Below the pieces are notes generated by a model. The model searched no databases and was not told the DNA's origin. It was given only the letters and a program-made list of their open reading frames with translations. A program made the translations under genes and the position numbers. Shown one piece after another: positions 35,150-48,500 of a stretch of 64,000 nucleotides of DNA; the first letter of the stretch is position 1; each line of letters begins with the position of its first letter. Origin of the DNA: Albula goreensis (Eukaryota; Chordata; Actinopteri; Albuliformes; Albulidae); NCBI GenBank assembly GCA_022829145.1, contig CM040753.1, forward strand, positions 17,934,384 to 17,998,383, given 5' to 3'.

Positions 35150-35545
35150 CCAGGCATATTATGGATTCACTGTGCATCTCGCTGGCTTGATTGAAGTGAT
35201 GGGCTGATTTCTCCGACTCCCTCCTGGATGGAGGGTGCTATAGCAAATAGCCCAATGGGTCTGTTTAGATAACACTGACCTCTCTCCCACTGCGACAGCA
35301 CTACTGTAAGTGAGCATGCTTTACAGGATTCTGCGCTCCCTGAGTGGAAGGGCAAAAAAGTAAAAGAGGAAAATTGATCAATTCAGAAATAAAAAAGATC
35401 TCAGGGACGGTTTCCCAGCTTATTGCTGACTCCCGCCCGCCTCTCTGTACGAGAAAGCGTTAGTCACCTCTCTCAGAGAATCGCCACAGAACACAAGAGC
35501 CATCTGATCTGATTTACATTCGAGGAGCTGCGTTACCCAGGAAAC
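35150..35545. promoter_or_regulatory. Candidate conserved noncoding element
   Basis: Complex sequence after a CT-rich tract: GGCATATTATGGATTCACTG, GCTATAGCAAATAGCCCAAT, GAAAATTGATCAATTCAG and CGAGGAGCTGCGTTACCC. There are several paired motifs and CpGs, without repeats. Confidence 0.27.
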
Positions 35546-36369
35546 ATACTGTATTTTTTTGGGGACACGTTTGTAATCTTTCCTTAGAAACAGCCATTGA
35601 AATCTTTAAGTTGATTTTTAAATTATAGGGCTTATTACTCTGTTCTTACTCTGTCATGTGTCTTTTAGGTGCTCACTTTAAACCCTGTCATGCAAGTGCA
35701 GGCAAGGATGGAGGGACATGTTTTCATCATGTTAAATCAGCAAACTGAAAGACAGACAAGCTGACAGAGAGACCACAGTATCTACAAGGACTGCAATGTT
35801 TGCTGGTTTAAATGTAGTCCCAGAGGGCCATAGTGTATGCAGGTTTAATTAGTATTTGCTAGTTTTTTATTTTGTTTTCATCATTTGCTAATGTCAACCT
35901 TGGAAACAAGGTGTGTGGACTAGCAAGGTGTGTAGCAAATCAGTGACTTTTGTAAATAAATTGAAGTACTCAGGGTAAGCAGTGAAATATGATTAAAATC
36001 AGAATATTCTCCCCCGATCCGGTCTCTATAGCCAAAGTTATTCACAGAGAGAATGGACACAATGATGAGGTCAGAGATGTCCTTGCCAAAGATTATTCTT
36101 ACTTGTCTGAAATCTACAAGGTGGCAGTAACATCAGTTAATCCCCACCCCACCACCACCTGCCTGCCTCTGTGGCCTTGCACTTAAGTGCAGACTTTATG
36201 GACAAACAATGCCAAGGTGTGTACACCCTTTTAATGCAGGTTAGAAAATAATGCTCTGAGAATATTATGCAACTCTTCAAGCAAAATAAGGCCCTGTTAA
36301 AAAGTTATGGGGGACTCGATTATGGCTCTTCTGTGGGAGCTGGGTGTTGTAAAACATCATTGTAACTCC

Positions 36370-37110
36370 CTCATGTGACAAGATGTTTTATAGCCAAGGC
36401 CACTAAAGCACTGTCCATGGAAGAGGGATTGAGGGCTGGGCAGGGCGAAGCACCACACCCCCTTTCTCCTGTACGCACGGGATCCGAGGTGGGAGAGGAC
36501 AGTCTCTTTACGGCGGGGCAGCTAAGCGTCGCTAAGATAATGTTGTTGTTCTTTAATTAAATCCAGCAGATCGTTCCCGCTGATCTGTGTCGAGAGAGAA
36601 GGGAATGACATGGGCGACACGGACGCAAACAGGCAGAGAGGTCGGAGGGAAGGAAAACTGCACGCCTCAGCCAAAAAATAAAAATTCGCACGCAGCCCAC
36701 ATTAAAAGGGAGCGTCCTCCTCTGCTAACACATATCCCTGTGTGACTGCACCCGCTCAAAAAACAATTCGCCGTCACTAGGCAAGGGTCAAAGACTTTAT
36801 CTTTCCTGTTTTGACCCTCAGGAAACCAAATTAATTCATACTAGTCACAAACAACAGAAAAAGAAACCAACATTTACCCAAACAATCCAGAGGAAAACTA
36901 TTCTTGCACAATGATCGTATAGTTTGCTTGCACACGAAACTATTTCGGTTAAATTGAACGATAACAGAGTTTATATAGGATCGGTAGGGATCAAATGCAC
37001 TCTATTTTTTGGAAATAATTCAGCAGAGTTTCGGCTGTGTCCTGCTGTCTCTTTGATAGGATCGTGGCAGAAAGGATTCCTTCCGTATCAATAAAGCACG
37101 GTCCACTTGA
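36370..37110. promoter_or_regulatory. CpG-rich candidate regulatory element
   Basis: CpG density is clearly above background, with roughly two dozen CpGs between 36440 and 36780. It includes TACGGCGGGGCAGCTAAGCG, a TTAATTAA palindrome, GATCGTTCCCGCTGATC and CAATTCGCCGTCACTAGG. It could be an enhancer, a Polycomb-type island or a noncoding-RNA promoter; none can be told apart by eye. Confidence 0.33.
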
Positions 37111-37189
37111 CCACAAGAGAAAACTTAAAAATTAGAATAAACATTATTTTGAAAATGTTACTTGTTTCAGACTTTATAAGTAAAAGAAA

Positions 37190-37190
37190 C

Positions 37191-37225
<35 letters not shown>
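37190..37225. repeat. (ATT)n microsatellite
   Basis: About twelve ATT units. Confidence 0.95.
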
Positions 37226-37226
<1 letters not shown>

Positions 37227-37942
37227 ACATTTATCTCGTCACTGTCAAGACGGAAGCCAATTATGCCCTGCACTACGTCACTCAGCCGCTAGAAGGAGAT
37301 ATTGTTCACAGCTTCACAGTTTCACGACCAGTAGCTACATCAGATCTAGCCTACGACGTAAACACTGCCCAAGATGACATCACCCTGACACCAAACCTTC
37401 ATCATTGCCGTTCTGTCAGGGACGTCTTTTGGTAATGGAAATTTATGGCACTTGCCATACCTGAGCCTCTTGTTCAGGTTTTGTAACTTTCCTACATACA
37501 TGCAGGCCATTACTTAAATAATAATTGCAATAACCTAAAATGTATTTTTATTCACCACTACATTATAACCCATAGACTAAATATACTGTCCAGAAACATA
37601 AAATCAATTTCACTACAAACTTAAACAGCAACTAATTGTATGTGGCGTATAATTTGCCATGCCGTACCTGTTCCTGAATGATGTTGAATAATGAAGATTC
37701 ATTTATTCCGCATTTCATTAATTGCTTTCGTTTTAACGGAGTATGCTGATGATGTTCAATTGTTTTTCAAAATGTTTAATGCAGCTTCACTTTTGTATTA
37801 TTGTTATGTCGTATAAAATAGATACAAAGCTATTAGAAGGATCTTGACAGGGCTGAAGATCGCTGAAGCTACTTACTGCTACCACGTATGGTAATTGTCA
37901 TGTATTATGTCAAAATGCGTGTGTGTGTGATATTAAATACAT

Positions 37943-37945
<3 letters not shown>

Positions 37946-38016
<71 letters not shown>
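37946..38016. repeat. (GT)n microsatellite
   Basis: A pure GT tract of about 70 bp. Confidence 0.97.
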
Positions 38017-38019
<3 letters not shown>

Positions 38020-38769
38020 GAATACAATGAAGAAAGTTTTATGCATAATTTTCATGGTTTTCACAAGTATGATTACCATAGTGTCATTGTTTTCTGTGTG
38101 ACAGTTTAGTATATATCTATTAATTTGTCTCTTGAGTCGTCCATTGTAGTCAGATGGTATGTAGGAATGACACAGTCTCACACCAGCGCAGGAGTAAACT
38201 GCTCTATAGGCTCTCATTATATTACTTGAGTCAGACCTCCGGGCCGCAGGTTCCATTGCTACACAGCCTAACTGAAAGAGACATATCATTAATGAAAAAA
38301 TGCATCTCTCAATATTTCAGAGTACATTGGGGGGATGGGAAACCCCATTTAAATATTTCAAGATTTTCATTTGATTTTTTTTTCGAATAGACTTAACACC
38401 AGTGGAAGACTTTGTCCTCGTGGTCACCTCACAGCGTCGATATTTCAATAGAATGCAAATCGGGAGGTCTATAGAGGTCGGTGTGGGTAATCCATTGATT
38501 TGAGATGAATACAGTGACCACTTTCAGACCCTTCACAGTTATTAAGACTAATAGAAAAAACATAAAATAGAGAAAAAGAATCGGGGATCGGCAAATACCC
38601 AGCAATAGTCGCCTCCTCCAAAGCCATCTCCGAGAGTTTGGCTTGCAATTTGCATTCCTTTGTGCGACAACTTGTAATCCCCCCCTCAGCATGCCAAGAA
38701 ACACACAACAGATTTATTGTCCCAGTCAACAAATCGTTTAGGTCATCCCAAACCTATTACCGCCTAATG

Positions 38770-38960
38770 CAATGAGAGCCTCCCGAGCCCCACCGCTCCC
38801 CCTCCGTCTCATCACACGAACCACTGCTTCCCAAACACAGGCGAGGGGAGCCCCGGAGCTCGGCGTCTTTGTTGGGGCCCCCCGGTCTATTCATGGAATA
38901 CACTTCTGTGGACTAAACACCTTCTCTGCCCGGAGTGAGTGGGTGGTACAGCCGAGGGAG
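38770..38960. promoter_or_regulatory. GC-rich candidate regulatory block
   Basis: Proline-like codons in one frame come from C-rich sequence (CCCGAGCCCCACCGCTCCCC). It also contains GGCGAGGGGAGCCCCGGAGC and TATTCATGGAATACAC. The latter imperfect palindrome and the local CpGs suggest regulatory DNA rather than a gene. Confidence 0.22.
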
Positions 38961-39016
38961 AAGTTTTTTTTTTTTAATTTTCAGCATCCAGAGCTCCAAA
39001 AGGGGCTGCTGTTCAA

Positions 39017-39029
39017 ACACACACACGCA

Positions 39030-39061
<32 letters not shown>

Positions 39062-39062
39062 C
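39017..39062. repeat. (CA)n/(GCAC)n microsatellite
   Basis: CACACACG then six GCAC units and a CA tail. Confidence 0.95.
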
Positions 39063-39339
39063 AGCCGCAAGGACTGGATATCTGAGTTAGAACTTTCAAT
39101 CGTAATCTTTGTCGAAGATCATCCGATAAATAAAATATGAATTCAAACTTGCACTGCTTTCTGAAAATAACTTAAGCTCAAGACATGCGTGTATAGATCA
39201 ATAGATACAGACAATACAAACAGTTGTTATTGCTATAGGCTACAGAAATATACACTTTCTGCTTTGCTCAAATAAGTGCAACGTGCAGACCAACCAAAAT
39301 ACTTCAAGAAGAATGCGGTGGAAGCAATAACAGTGAGAC

Positions 39340-39550
39340 ATTTAAAGCAAATAAGTGTCCGCGATCTCGGGCAATTAGAACAGGACACGATTTAAGTAGG
39401 TAAAACCCGAGAGGAAAAGGCTTTTCCTCGCGAGAAGGTCATTTAGGGCCGCGCGAGTTTGAAGCGCATTAAGTGTAATTGCAGATCACACAACCTCAGT
39501 TTTCTGATCCTAAGCTGCAACAACCGTGAAACCACAATCCTTTTCTGAAT
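39340..39550. promoter_or_regulatory. Candidate conserved noncoding element
   Basis: CpG-containing complex sequence: GTCCGCGATCTCGGGCAATT, CCTCGCGAGAAGGTCATTTA, GGGCCGCGCGAGTTTG, GCGCATTAAGTGTAATTGC. The adjacent ATTA cores and CpGs stand out from AT-rich flanks. Confidence 0.28.
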
Positions 39551-40029
39551 CTCCCTACAATGTTGGACCGATATATTCACATATAGGCCTACTTCAATTT
39601 GAGCGTAACATTACATTGACTGAATTATTTTTTATATGTTCAGGTTTGATAAAAATGTAATTTAATCCAATACCCCAGACCATTTTTTCCAGCAGAATTT
39701 GAATGCACAGAGTTTTTCAAATCAGCTAGTCTAATTATGCTCCAACTGAATATCACATTTACAACATTATTTCAATAAATATTACAGCATTAACCACCCA
39801 CAGTACATATACTGGACTCAGTAACACAAACTATCATGTATTTAGCAATGAATTTCATATGATTAAAAAAATAACTTACAGAAAAACTAAACGTAGTAAC
39901 ATCAGAAAAGTTGATATGTGTGGGTATTGTTTTCGTAAAGAATACAGGAGAACTCCACCACTATCGATATCAATCTTTAGTCTGATGACCGTCCATATTC
40001 TTGGAAATTGTGGTCAATAGCGCAAATCC

Positions 40030-40370
40030 GTTCAGAAAGTACCATTAATTGTGTGGGCGTTTGAGTCAGCATGTGTGCCTGCCGAGCGGGGAAGAGAAGA
40101 GGGGATTGCAGCCCATCTGCTCGCTTTTGTGTTCCGCACTCTGAGGCTCAAACGAAAGGTCATCTTGAAGAGAGAGATCGCCCAACGAGAGATCCCCCTC
40201 ACAACCCGACGGCTCAACAAAAAAATAGGCTTTGATTCATATGTTTGGACACAGACAATTATGTCTAATTTTTGTTTTTCTTTTCAGTTTGTCCAACTTG
40301 GGAAGGCTGAGAAAGGAGGGCGAGAGCTGGGGCGAGCGCGACCGTTAAAGCTCAAGTTTTCTTGACTGTC
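40030..40370. promoter_or_regulatory. CpG-rich candidate element, possible noncoding exon
   Basis: It has higher CpG than its flanks and a good-looking acceptor (TTTTTGTTTTTCTTTTCAG at 40270-40288) followed by GC-rich sequence. A 104-codon frame crosses it without a recognisable domain. It may be part of an unannotated noncoding transcript or an enhancer; the evidence is thin. Confidence 0.22.
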
Positions 40371-41189
40371 TCTCAGTATCCCCACGCTTGCTATCCTCAC
40401 CCTTCTCCTGTACCCAGCCAAGCTACAGTTCTTCTGCCTTTGACTTATTGGTAAATGTACTTTCAACAAATGAGTAATATTGTTAATATTAACGGTTTAG
40501 AGGTCTCCTGAAGAGGATTTAGCTCGGCGAACTAGGAAAATTTGTCAAAACACGCCGCAGCTTGGTGTGCGTTTGCATAGACAGCGCGGTGGTGAAGAAG
40601 AGGCGGGCAGGAGAAGGTCAAATTATTTTCAGATGGTGCAGGAAGCCTTGAGTCCAGATTAAAACACATTTCGTACCACTAATAAGTACCTAGCCTATTT
40701 TTTTTTTTTTTTTTTCCACACGAGGCTATATGTACACTGTAGGAATGCGAGTGAATTGATAATGTGGAGCCTTATGACATAGTCTCTTTGACATTACAAC
40801 TTTAAAGATATAAATAAACGTACAGGAAGGGGACAGAATGCATTTTTGTATTGTTGCAATACCATATTGTGTAACATAGGTTATTAATTGAAAATTTAGT
40901 TCATTGTCCTTGTATAAATATTTTTTTTCACTTTCAGCTCCGGATAACTTCATGTGAAACAAATACTAGCCACTGGAAATTACAAAATAACCATTGCAGA
41001 TAACTGATCTTACAGTGTTTTGACTGTAAAATGACAGATTTCTGGTGATTATCATGCATTTTGTTGAATCCATGGGTTTGACTAGATATTTCTACATTTT
41101 CTTTTCCTTACATGGGAATGAATTGGCATGTCCAATATCTGTTTCCCAAAAAAATGAAATGTATTTTTGAAAGTAGTCCCAGATGAACA

Positions 41190-41590
41190 GTATAGCCGCG
41201 ACCCGGATTTATTTCATTTGACTGGATTTTATTTTAATTGTGTATTTACTGGCTGTTATTGAAATGTCATCCTCGCTAATGATTTCATTACATGACATCA
41301 TGGAGATTAAAGAGCATGAAACGGATTCTCCACTGCTGGTCGACTCAACGCAATTCGGCGTGTAAAAGCCCCCTTCGAAACGAAAGCTGAAACATATGTT
41401 ATTTTGTGGGTACAATATCCATGTGATCGCTTTGCGGAGAGTGGTATAGTCCTGAACTGCAGAGCACATGTTTCTGAGAAAAAGCCGAGACCGGCGCGCG
41501 GACTTTTCTTCTTGCCCAGACTGCACTAGTCACTGTTTTTTGTAGCTTGTCCAGCTCTTCAAGCCGTCCTCTGCGAGAATATGCCATTAG
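41190..41590. promoter_or_regulatory. CpG-rich candidate regulatory element
   Basis: About 20 CpGs in 400 bp, including AGACCGGCGCGCGGAC and GGTCGACTCAACGCAATTCG. These adjoin an AT-rich, TAAT-bearing half (TCCTCGCTAATGATTTCATT, GGAGATTAAAGAGCATG). A 105-codon minus-strand ORF overlaps it but shows no recognisable family. Confidence 0.3.
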
Positions 41591-42317
41591 TTATGGAGCT
41601 GCAGTGGGTCTGGATTACACTCTATACACAAAATCTACAACGTGGGCACCCAACAATGTTTTGAAAATGACACATTTTCTTTAGTGTTAGCCTGTTATCA
41701 GTTAAGGACATTATTCATTGAATACTGTGTACCTATGAATTAAAAATTCCCAGAATGGCCGCTTAAAACTGTGGATTTGCATGGTCAAAATAAGCATGGC
41801 TTATTTTAAGATATATAAATTATTTTGTATGGACCCTTTGGAAAGTTCAGATAAGCGTTTTCAGGTATTAGGACAGTTCTGTCATAGTCTGTTATGAATA
41901 TAAGCATGAGACCACCCTCAATAAACGCTACGCAAAATAAAAAAAATAATTAACAAACAACCATCATATATGCGCATAGTCTACATAAATGCACGCACAT
42001 AAACTATGGCCAATACAAAATAAAGAAGCTGCAAAAAAAGTTCAAAATTATCACAATAAGCACAAAAACAATTGTTTCCACGGGATACATATATCAGCTC
42101 ATAGAGTTAATATGTTTTCTTCTTGTTTTCTTAATTAGGTATTCCATGAGCGTACTACCACTTTCTTTTACAGCTGTTGTTCTATGATGCCTTATAAATT
42201 GCAACCATAACCATAGTAGTATGTTGTAGCTGTTCGACTAATAAGCTGTTCAACTCGTGCTTTCTTTAAATTATGGAGATAAGATGAATAAGCACTTATC
42301 AAAGAGTAAGCAGAATA

Positions 42318-42330
42318 TATTATTATTATT

Positions 42331-42366
<36 letters not shown>
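42318..42366. repeat. (ATT)n(GTT)n compound microsatellite
   Basis: A few ATT units merge into about eleven GTT units. Confidence 0.95.
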
Positions 42367-44411
42367 ATATCTACTCATGCTACTTCTGTTAATCCTACAA
42401 AGCTAAAAATTTTACCATACAACCCAGCTACTGTTATGTAGACTCACAGGCTGTAAGAAATAATACAAGAGAAAGGGTAGATGTTTTAAAATGGGTTTAT
42501 TCTTAGTTCAGCAAGAGGATATACGTCGTTAAAGACCAACTGCAATCCATCCGAATTCCTTTCTGTAATTAATTTATTTTGTCAAATGTAATTTTTCATC
42601 GAAACGCGTCAATGCTAATGTTTGCAGGAGCGTGTTTGTAAGTTTTGCTTGGCAACATACCGGTTAAGTGTTTGAACATTTTACTTCCTCGGATTTCAAA
42701 ACGTTTATTTATGAATTTATTTATGTATTATTTCTTTTTACTCTGTCCCTTTGGCCGACCTAAATTGGCACAAGATGCAGGGTGCAGTACGTGGTACATG
42801 CTGTGTGAAACAGATGCTTTATTAAAAATAAATCGGATTCACAGTCCATTTTTCCTCATAAAACAAGATCACGTTCAACTCGTGGGCCAGCTTCGATGTG
42901 TTTTGAATTAGGTGCGCCTTTAAACTACTGAAACATCATGCTATATGTATAAATAAGTACATATTGTCAAATACTATAGTATTATTTGCATAACACAAAA
43001 TTTGTACTCATATGTGTTTCCTAAGTCTTACTTTTTTCAGCTCATTAACTTAATACATATCTATTATAGATTAACTCGATATGTAAATTATGAATTGCTT
43101 CTATTTTTAGAGATAGTCATGGAAAAAATCACGAGGCAGTATGAACTGTAAAGATTAAAAATGCTTATTGAAACAAAAAACAATCTTTTCAGACAATTGC
43201 ATCGAAACTCTCTGTTTCTTGAGCACACATGCGCTTCGTTAGAAGGGCTCTTTTTAGTGACTTCCCACAGATTTTTCGTGTAACTCAATCTGTCAGCAAT
43301 CAACACGTCGCTGCCCGAAATCAACAGTGTAAATGTATGATTTTATCTTTTGAAATACGTGTCGTTCTTCTGTTTTTATTCAGTATGACACTGTTAGCGT
43401 TTCCATAAAATTCGGCTTTGTTTAAAACATTTTAAAATGATTTTTGTTCATGTATTTATAACGTTAGAAAAGACAAATTTATAAAACAAGTTAACAAAAT
43501 ATCTAACCTTGCTGTTATACATCGTTAAAAAACTATTTACAATACACTACATCATTTTTTAAAACTGTATCCAGACAAATGTGTGTTGTATGTTCTTATT
43601 GTCATGTAAATTTAAATACATTAACTTAAGCAAGAGCAACAGAATTAAAATGATGCCTAAAAATGCGCCCAGTGTTTTGTGCTGGATCTGAAAGGATAAA
43701 CAGGTGTTTGCTTCGTGCCACTAAATGTCCCAGTGTTGAGGGCTGGGTCTTCCCCCGGAATCTTAGTGCTTCTCTCGGGCGCGTGGATCAAAGCCATCCT
43801 CCAACGTTTGAGGTTCACCCTTACCTACATCAACACTGCCTGCTGGGGGCTTTGAATCTTTAACCACACCCCTTTCCAACGCAAGGAAGACAGCTAATTG
43901 TGGAGGAACACACACACAAACACACACATACACACAAGCATCTTATATGCAGGTGAGAATGTGATTTCTGCGTGAATTTAAATGAAGCTGTGTGTCTACG
44001 TGTGTGTGGTGGAGATTATGCCTGAATGCATATGCATGCATTCAGTGTTTGTGCTTGTGTGCTTGCTTATATAAATGTATATGTTGGTGGGTGTGCCGAT
44101 CGTCATTTTTTGAATATTTGAGTATGTATGGGTGTGTGTGTGTCTGTAATATGCTGAGTGATTGAGAAGAATGTTTCTGTCATCTCTGGGGTGGTACTTT
44201 TTACACATTGAGGACAGACCATTTGAAGAAAAGGCCATATGGAGACTCACAGGCAGACACTTCACCTGTGTCACTGCATGACCCTGATCACAGCATAATG
44301 ATTCAATCACAGACATTCACACGCATGCATGCAGGCATGCAAACAGACACACACGTGCGCACACACACATACACACACACACTCAAATATTCAAAAATTG
44401 AAATGGACGAG

Positions 44412-44414
<3 letters not shown>

Positions 44415-44486
<72 letters not shown>
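44415..44486. repeat. (CA)n microsatellite
   Basis: A pure CA tract of about 70 bp, preceded by degenerate CA repeats from about 44315. Confidence 0.97.
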
Positions 44487-44488
<2 letters not shown>

Positions 44489-47400
44489 ACACAGAAGAGC
44501 AGGCAGTCCTGTTAACTTCTTGAACACATGTATATAAAAAGGTCACTGCTAACACCTGCAAGCTTTTACTGGGGCAGCTTGGAACTGGTAGCTGTTTCCC
44601 TTCTTTAAAGAAAGCGCTGAAAACAATTCCAATTTGGCAGATGATAAGTTCAATTAAGTACAGAGGAAGTAACTTAAATCCTTGTGTGAATGAGAAGCAG
44701 AAGTTCCTGGGTCTTTTCAAAGCCTGTTTTTAGGGACACTCAGTTGGTTCATCACTAAGAAAACTATTGCTGTATTTTGTCTACCCATCAGCTACATGTT
44801 TTGCTATAGTAAATGGTTATTTGATTCCCATGCAACTGAATTAGAATGGCATGAATGAAACTGAATGTCTGCTCAATATGGGAGTCTCAGAAAGTGTGTT
44901 GTAGGAGCCACCCATAATGTTTTTAATTTCAAGCTCAAATTCCTCTTTTAAAATTCAGCTAATTGTTCAAAAACACATGAGAGACTGCTCAAAATAGAGG
45001 CAGGGAAGAGGGGGGAGGCAGGAGAAAAGAATAATGGAAAAGCTAAATGGGACACAGAACTTGTGTGACTCATTGTCTGGTGATTACACAAACAGCCACA
45101 ACAGTTACAAATCAACTCAAACTCATTTCATATTGAGAAACATTGCATCCTCATGAATTCTGGAAGTGGCTCTCACATGCTATGCTATGTGACTATATAT
45201 TGCAGATTGCACACAAAAATAGAGATGGCACTTCTGTGTTTTCATTTTAATGGAATCCATAGTTGGAGGCTACACCAGTGTGTTGAAGAATGGCTGTTCC
45301 TCGAGACAGCACCGCAGCAAGTGACCTAGGTAACCAAACTGCCCTGCAGCCAGCAAGAGGTCAATTAACTAATTAAGTGCCAATTATGGCTATAAAGGCT
45401 TCACAGAATCCCTCTGTTGGCACCTGGCTGGAACACAACACAAGTGGCCAGGATGTGAACCAGACCAGGTTCAAAAGGGTTGTTCCTCTCATCAGAGAGA
45501 GAAGGGGGGTAACAGGATATCTGTCACACACTGACACACTTCTGTGCAAGCATTTATGGGGCTAGCTGACTATATAGCTGTGAAGAAGCAAGAAAAGTGA
45601 AGATCAGTACTGGGTAGTATCAATGTATTCGCATAAGCATTTATTTTTCCCCTTGTGGTCTTACTCACTCATACATCATGACCAGTGGTAGAACAGGGTA
45701 CACATTCTGTGTGATGCTGAGACTATGGAGACGGTTAGTATGCATGCTCCTGTCCCAATTAGAATAAGCATGCTAAAATGACATCACAATAACTACAGAT
45801 GCCCATGTCATTTAAAGTGACAGTACCTTGAAAACTGATTTTTACAGCTGGAGTAGCTTCATTTGTCAGGCTCATAACAAAATGAGTAACCAGTTTCTGA
45901 TTGTGGTGTGAAGCTGATAAAATCAGCTATCAGTTACTTATGACTAAACCCGTAAAAGAGTGTTTTTTGAATTGATAAACTGCCTAAATAGACCAAATCT
46001 ACCATCAGAAATCTGTGGGAACCAATTAGCAAGAAGAGTGATTATCAGAGAATTGATCATTTGGAGAATCACATGAGATTTTACATCTGCTATTCAAATC
46101 GAGGGTGGAGTTAAACGGTTCTGTATAACAGGATTGGCGAAATGCCAGCACATTAATTTTTCTCATGATATCTAGTGTTAATTTAAACTGTAATTGATAA
46201 AATATGCTTTGAAGTGCAACAGGCTAGGTCCCCTGTATTTTCGGATCTGTTATTTCTGATATTATGATGTCATATAGCTGTCATAAAAATGGTGGGAACC
46301 AGAGACAAAAGATAGTTCAATCGCCACTGTTGAGACAAGAGTGCTTACATCTTACAAGCCTGAAATGATCTCTTGGCTTCTGCTTGCTCAAAAGATGTAG
46401 GCTATTTTAAGCAGAATTGGACAAACCTGTAATTAATTAAAACAGCTCTTTTTGTGTCATTTTTCCCCCAGCATGCCCTAAACTTTTTTGATTAAGCCTG
46501 AGACTACTCGAAGCAAGGAGGGACTGTGGGATTTTTTTTTGTGAAAGAGGAGGATATGGAAGAGGGGGAACAAAGTGCACAAGTGTAGCGGCACGGTCCC
46601 TGACAGTGAGATCGTTTTCCAACATGAACTTGGGAGCGAGCGTGGAGGTCAGAGCCACCCCCCCCCCCTTCCCCTCCCTCCCCAAACTCTGCAGTTTCTA
46701 AAAGTTTATACAAGTTTATGAAAACAGCCTGCTTCTCTGGTTCCCTTCGCCGACTGTTTACCCAGGACCGCGTCCATGGCTCTTTCAGCAGGTTCACATG
46801 GAGCTCCAGTTTTACAGAGAGAGCCCTGTGCTGTGAGATCACATCCTCACACAGGTTTGGAAGGGAGCCGTGACTCTCATCTCCTTCCTCCTCCCCCTTC
46901 ACACACAACCAGGGTGCGTACCCACTCGGAACGTTCAGTCTCAAAGGCAAAGCATCTATCAGACAACATTTTCCTCAGATTGTTCTTGTTGCAGATTTAA
47001 AAGTGGAATAGACTAGAATAACTTCATTTTTCCAGGGGGAGCTCAGGTACACTAAAAACAGAAATAGCAGGAGTGCTTTTAGAATGGGCCATTTGCCTCT
47101 CCTTCCCATAACAGATATGTGACTTTAGAGTAATCAAAATTTTACAGTGCAAAGTTTACAAAATGACCAAACTTGAAATGTGAGATACTGAATTCTCCAT
47201 GTTGCCAGCACAGCACCATGATGCAGATTTAGTTGGTTTAGATCATATGTCATTGCTCATGCCCATAATCATGCTCTGTTGCTGAATGAATCAGACGTAG
47301 TAACTGGTTATCAGTTTATTGGCACAGAACAACCCCCTGGAAACTGGGCAGAATTGCATCACTTCACTATGTCTTGCCATGTTAGCTCAATTGTTGGAAT

Positions 47401-48226
47401 GAGTTGAGAGCTCAGAGAGAGGACAGTCTATAGGCCTTTACAGGCTTTTCCCCCACCACATCCTAAGTATCAAATTGTGTGTGTGCAGCTGTACCTTTAC
47501 TGATAGAGTATGAGTGTGAAGGAGCTCATGGAAGATAAATGGTGCAGTGAATACACAGACAATGCCCTGTTGCTTTCCTGTTGCCTTTCCACAGCTGTTT
47601 AGTTGGCTAACTCCACTTAAAGGAGTGGGAAACAGGGCAGGCACCCAACTGTAAGACAGCCAAGTGAAGATGGTTCTGGGTTTGATGGACAGACCAACAC
47701 AGAGGAGAGAGGGAAATGGCAAACAGGATGTCGCCATGCTGTATTGCTCTAGGCCTCTGTCTGTCTGTGTGCTCTCAAGCTGAGGTTCTGTGTTACTTGG
47801 CTCAACCACAGTGGGTGTGAGGATGTGGTCTCCTCATGCTGTGTTGTGGTTTCTGTGTGTGTGTGTGAGTGCTAATCCCATCCTTGTTGCCGTGTTGTGT
47901 AGAAGCAACAGACTGAGGGAGAGAAGGGAGTGAGAAAGAGGGAGAAAGGTTAGAGAAAATTTCAAACGCTCGTCTTATAAAGCAACATGGCATCCACGGC
48001 CTATGTGTATCGTAAAATTTAGCCGTTAGCTTCCGCTCTTTTATTTAGCTTAAACTGAAATCATTAAACCGTCCAACAAGATATACAGCGGGGCAGGGAT
48101 TAAGAAGAGGCGAAAGGGATGGGGGAATCGGGAGAGGGAGCAGTGGGACAGAGGTCTGGGATGCAGGAGAATGTGGGACACCAGCTAAGGAGGAGAGAGA
48201 TTGCACCTGCCATAAATCAACCCCTG

Positions 48227-48500
48227 TGCAGACACACTCAACACCCACACTCTCAAACATGGGACACACACATACGCTCCGCAAATGCACACACAACTAA
48301 AACACACACACTCCACACACACACTCTCAAACATGGGACACACACATACGCTCTGCAAATGCACACACAAATAAAACACACACACTCAACACCCCCAGCC
48401 AGAAACATGGAACACACACATACGCCATGCACATGCACACATAAATAGAACACACACTCACACTCAAGGCTCACAATCACAAACATGGGACACCCACATA
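48227..48500. repeat. 74-bp CA-rich minisatellite, about 3.5 copies
   Basis: CACACATACGC recurs at 48267, 48341 and 48415, a constant 74-bp spacing, preceded each time by AAACATGG(G/A)ACAC and followed by GCAAATGCACACA or a variant. Units differ by several bases. Cys-Val ORFs on the minus strand arise from it and are not genes. Confidence 0.85.

Noticed and set aside
40051-40365. 104-codon plus-strand ORF in a CpG-rich patch
   Set aside because: The frame crosses an apparent polypyrimidine/acceptor tract and has no domain; more likely regulatory or noncoding-transcript sequence.
46504-46950. 148-codon minus-strand ORF with a glycine run
   Set aside because: The glycine run comes from a CCCCCC stretch; no conserved motif; overlapping ORFs on both strands.
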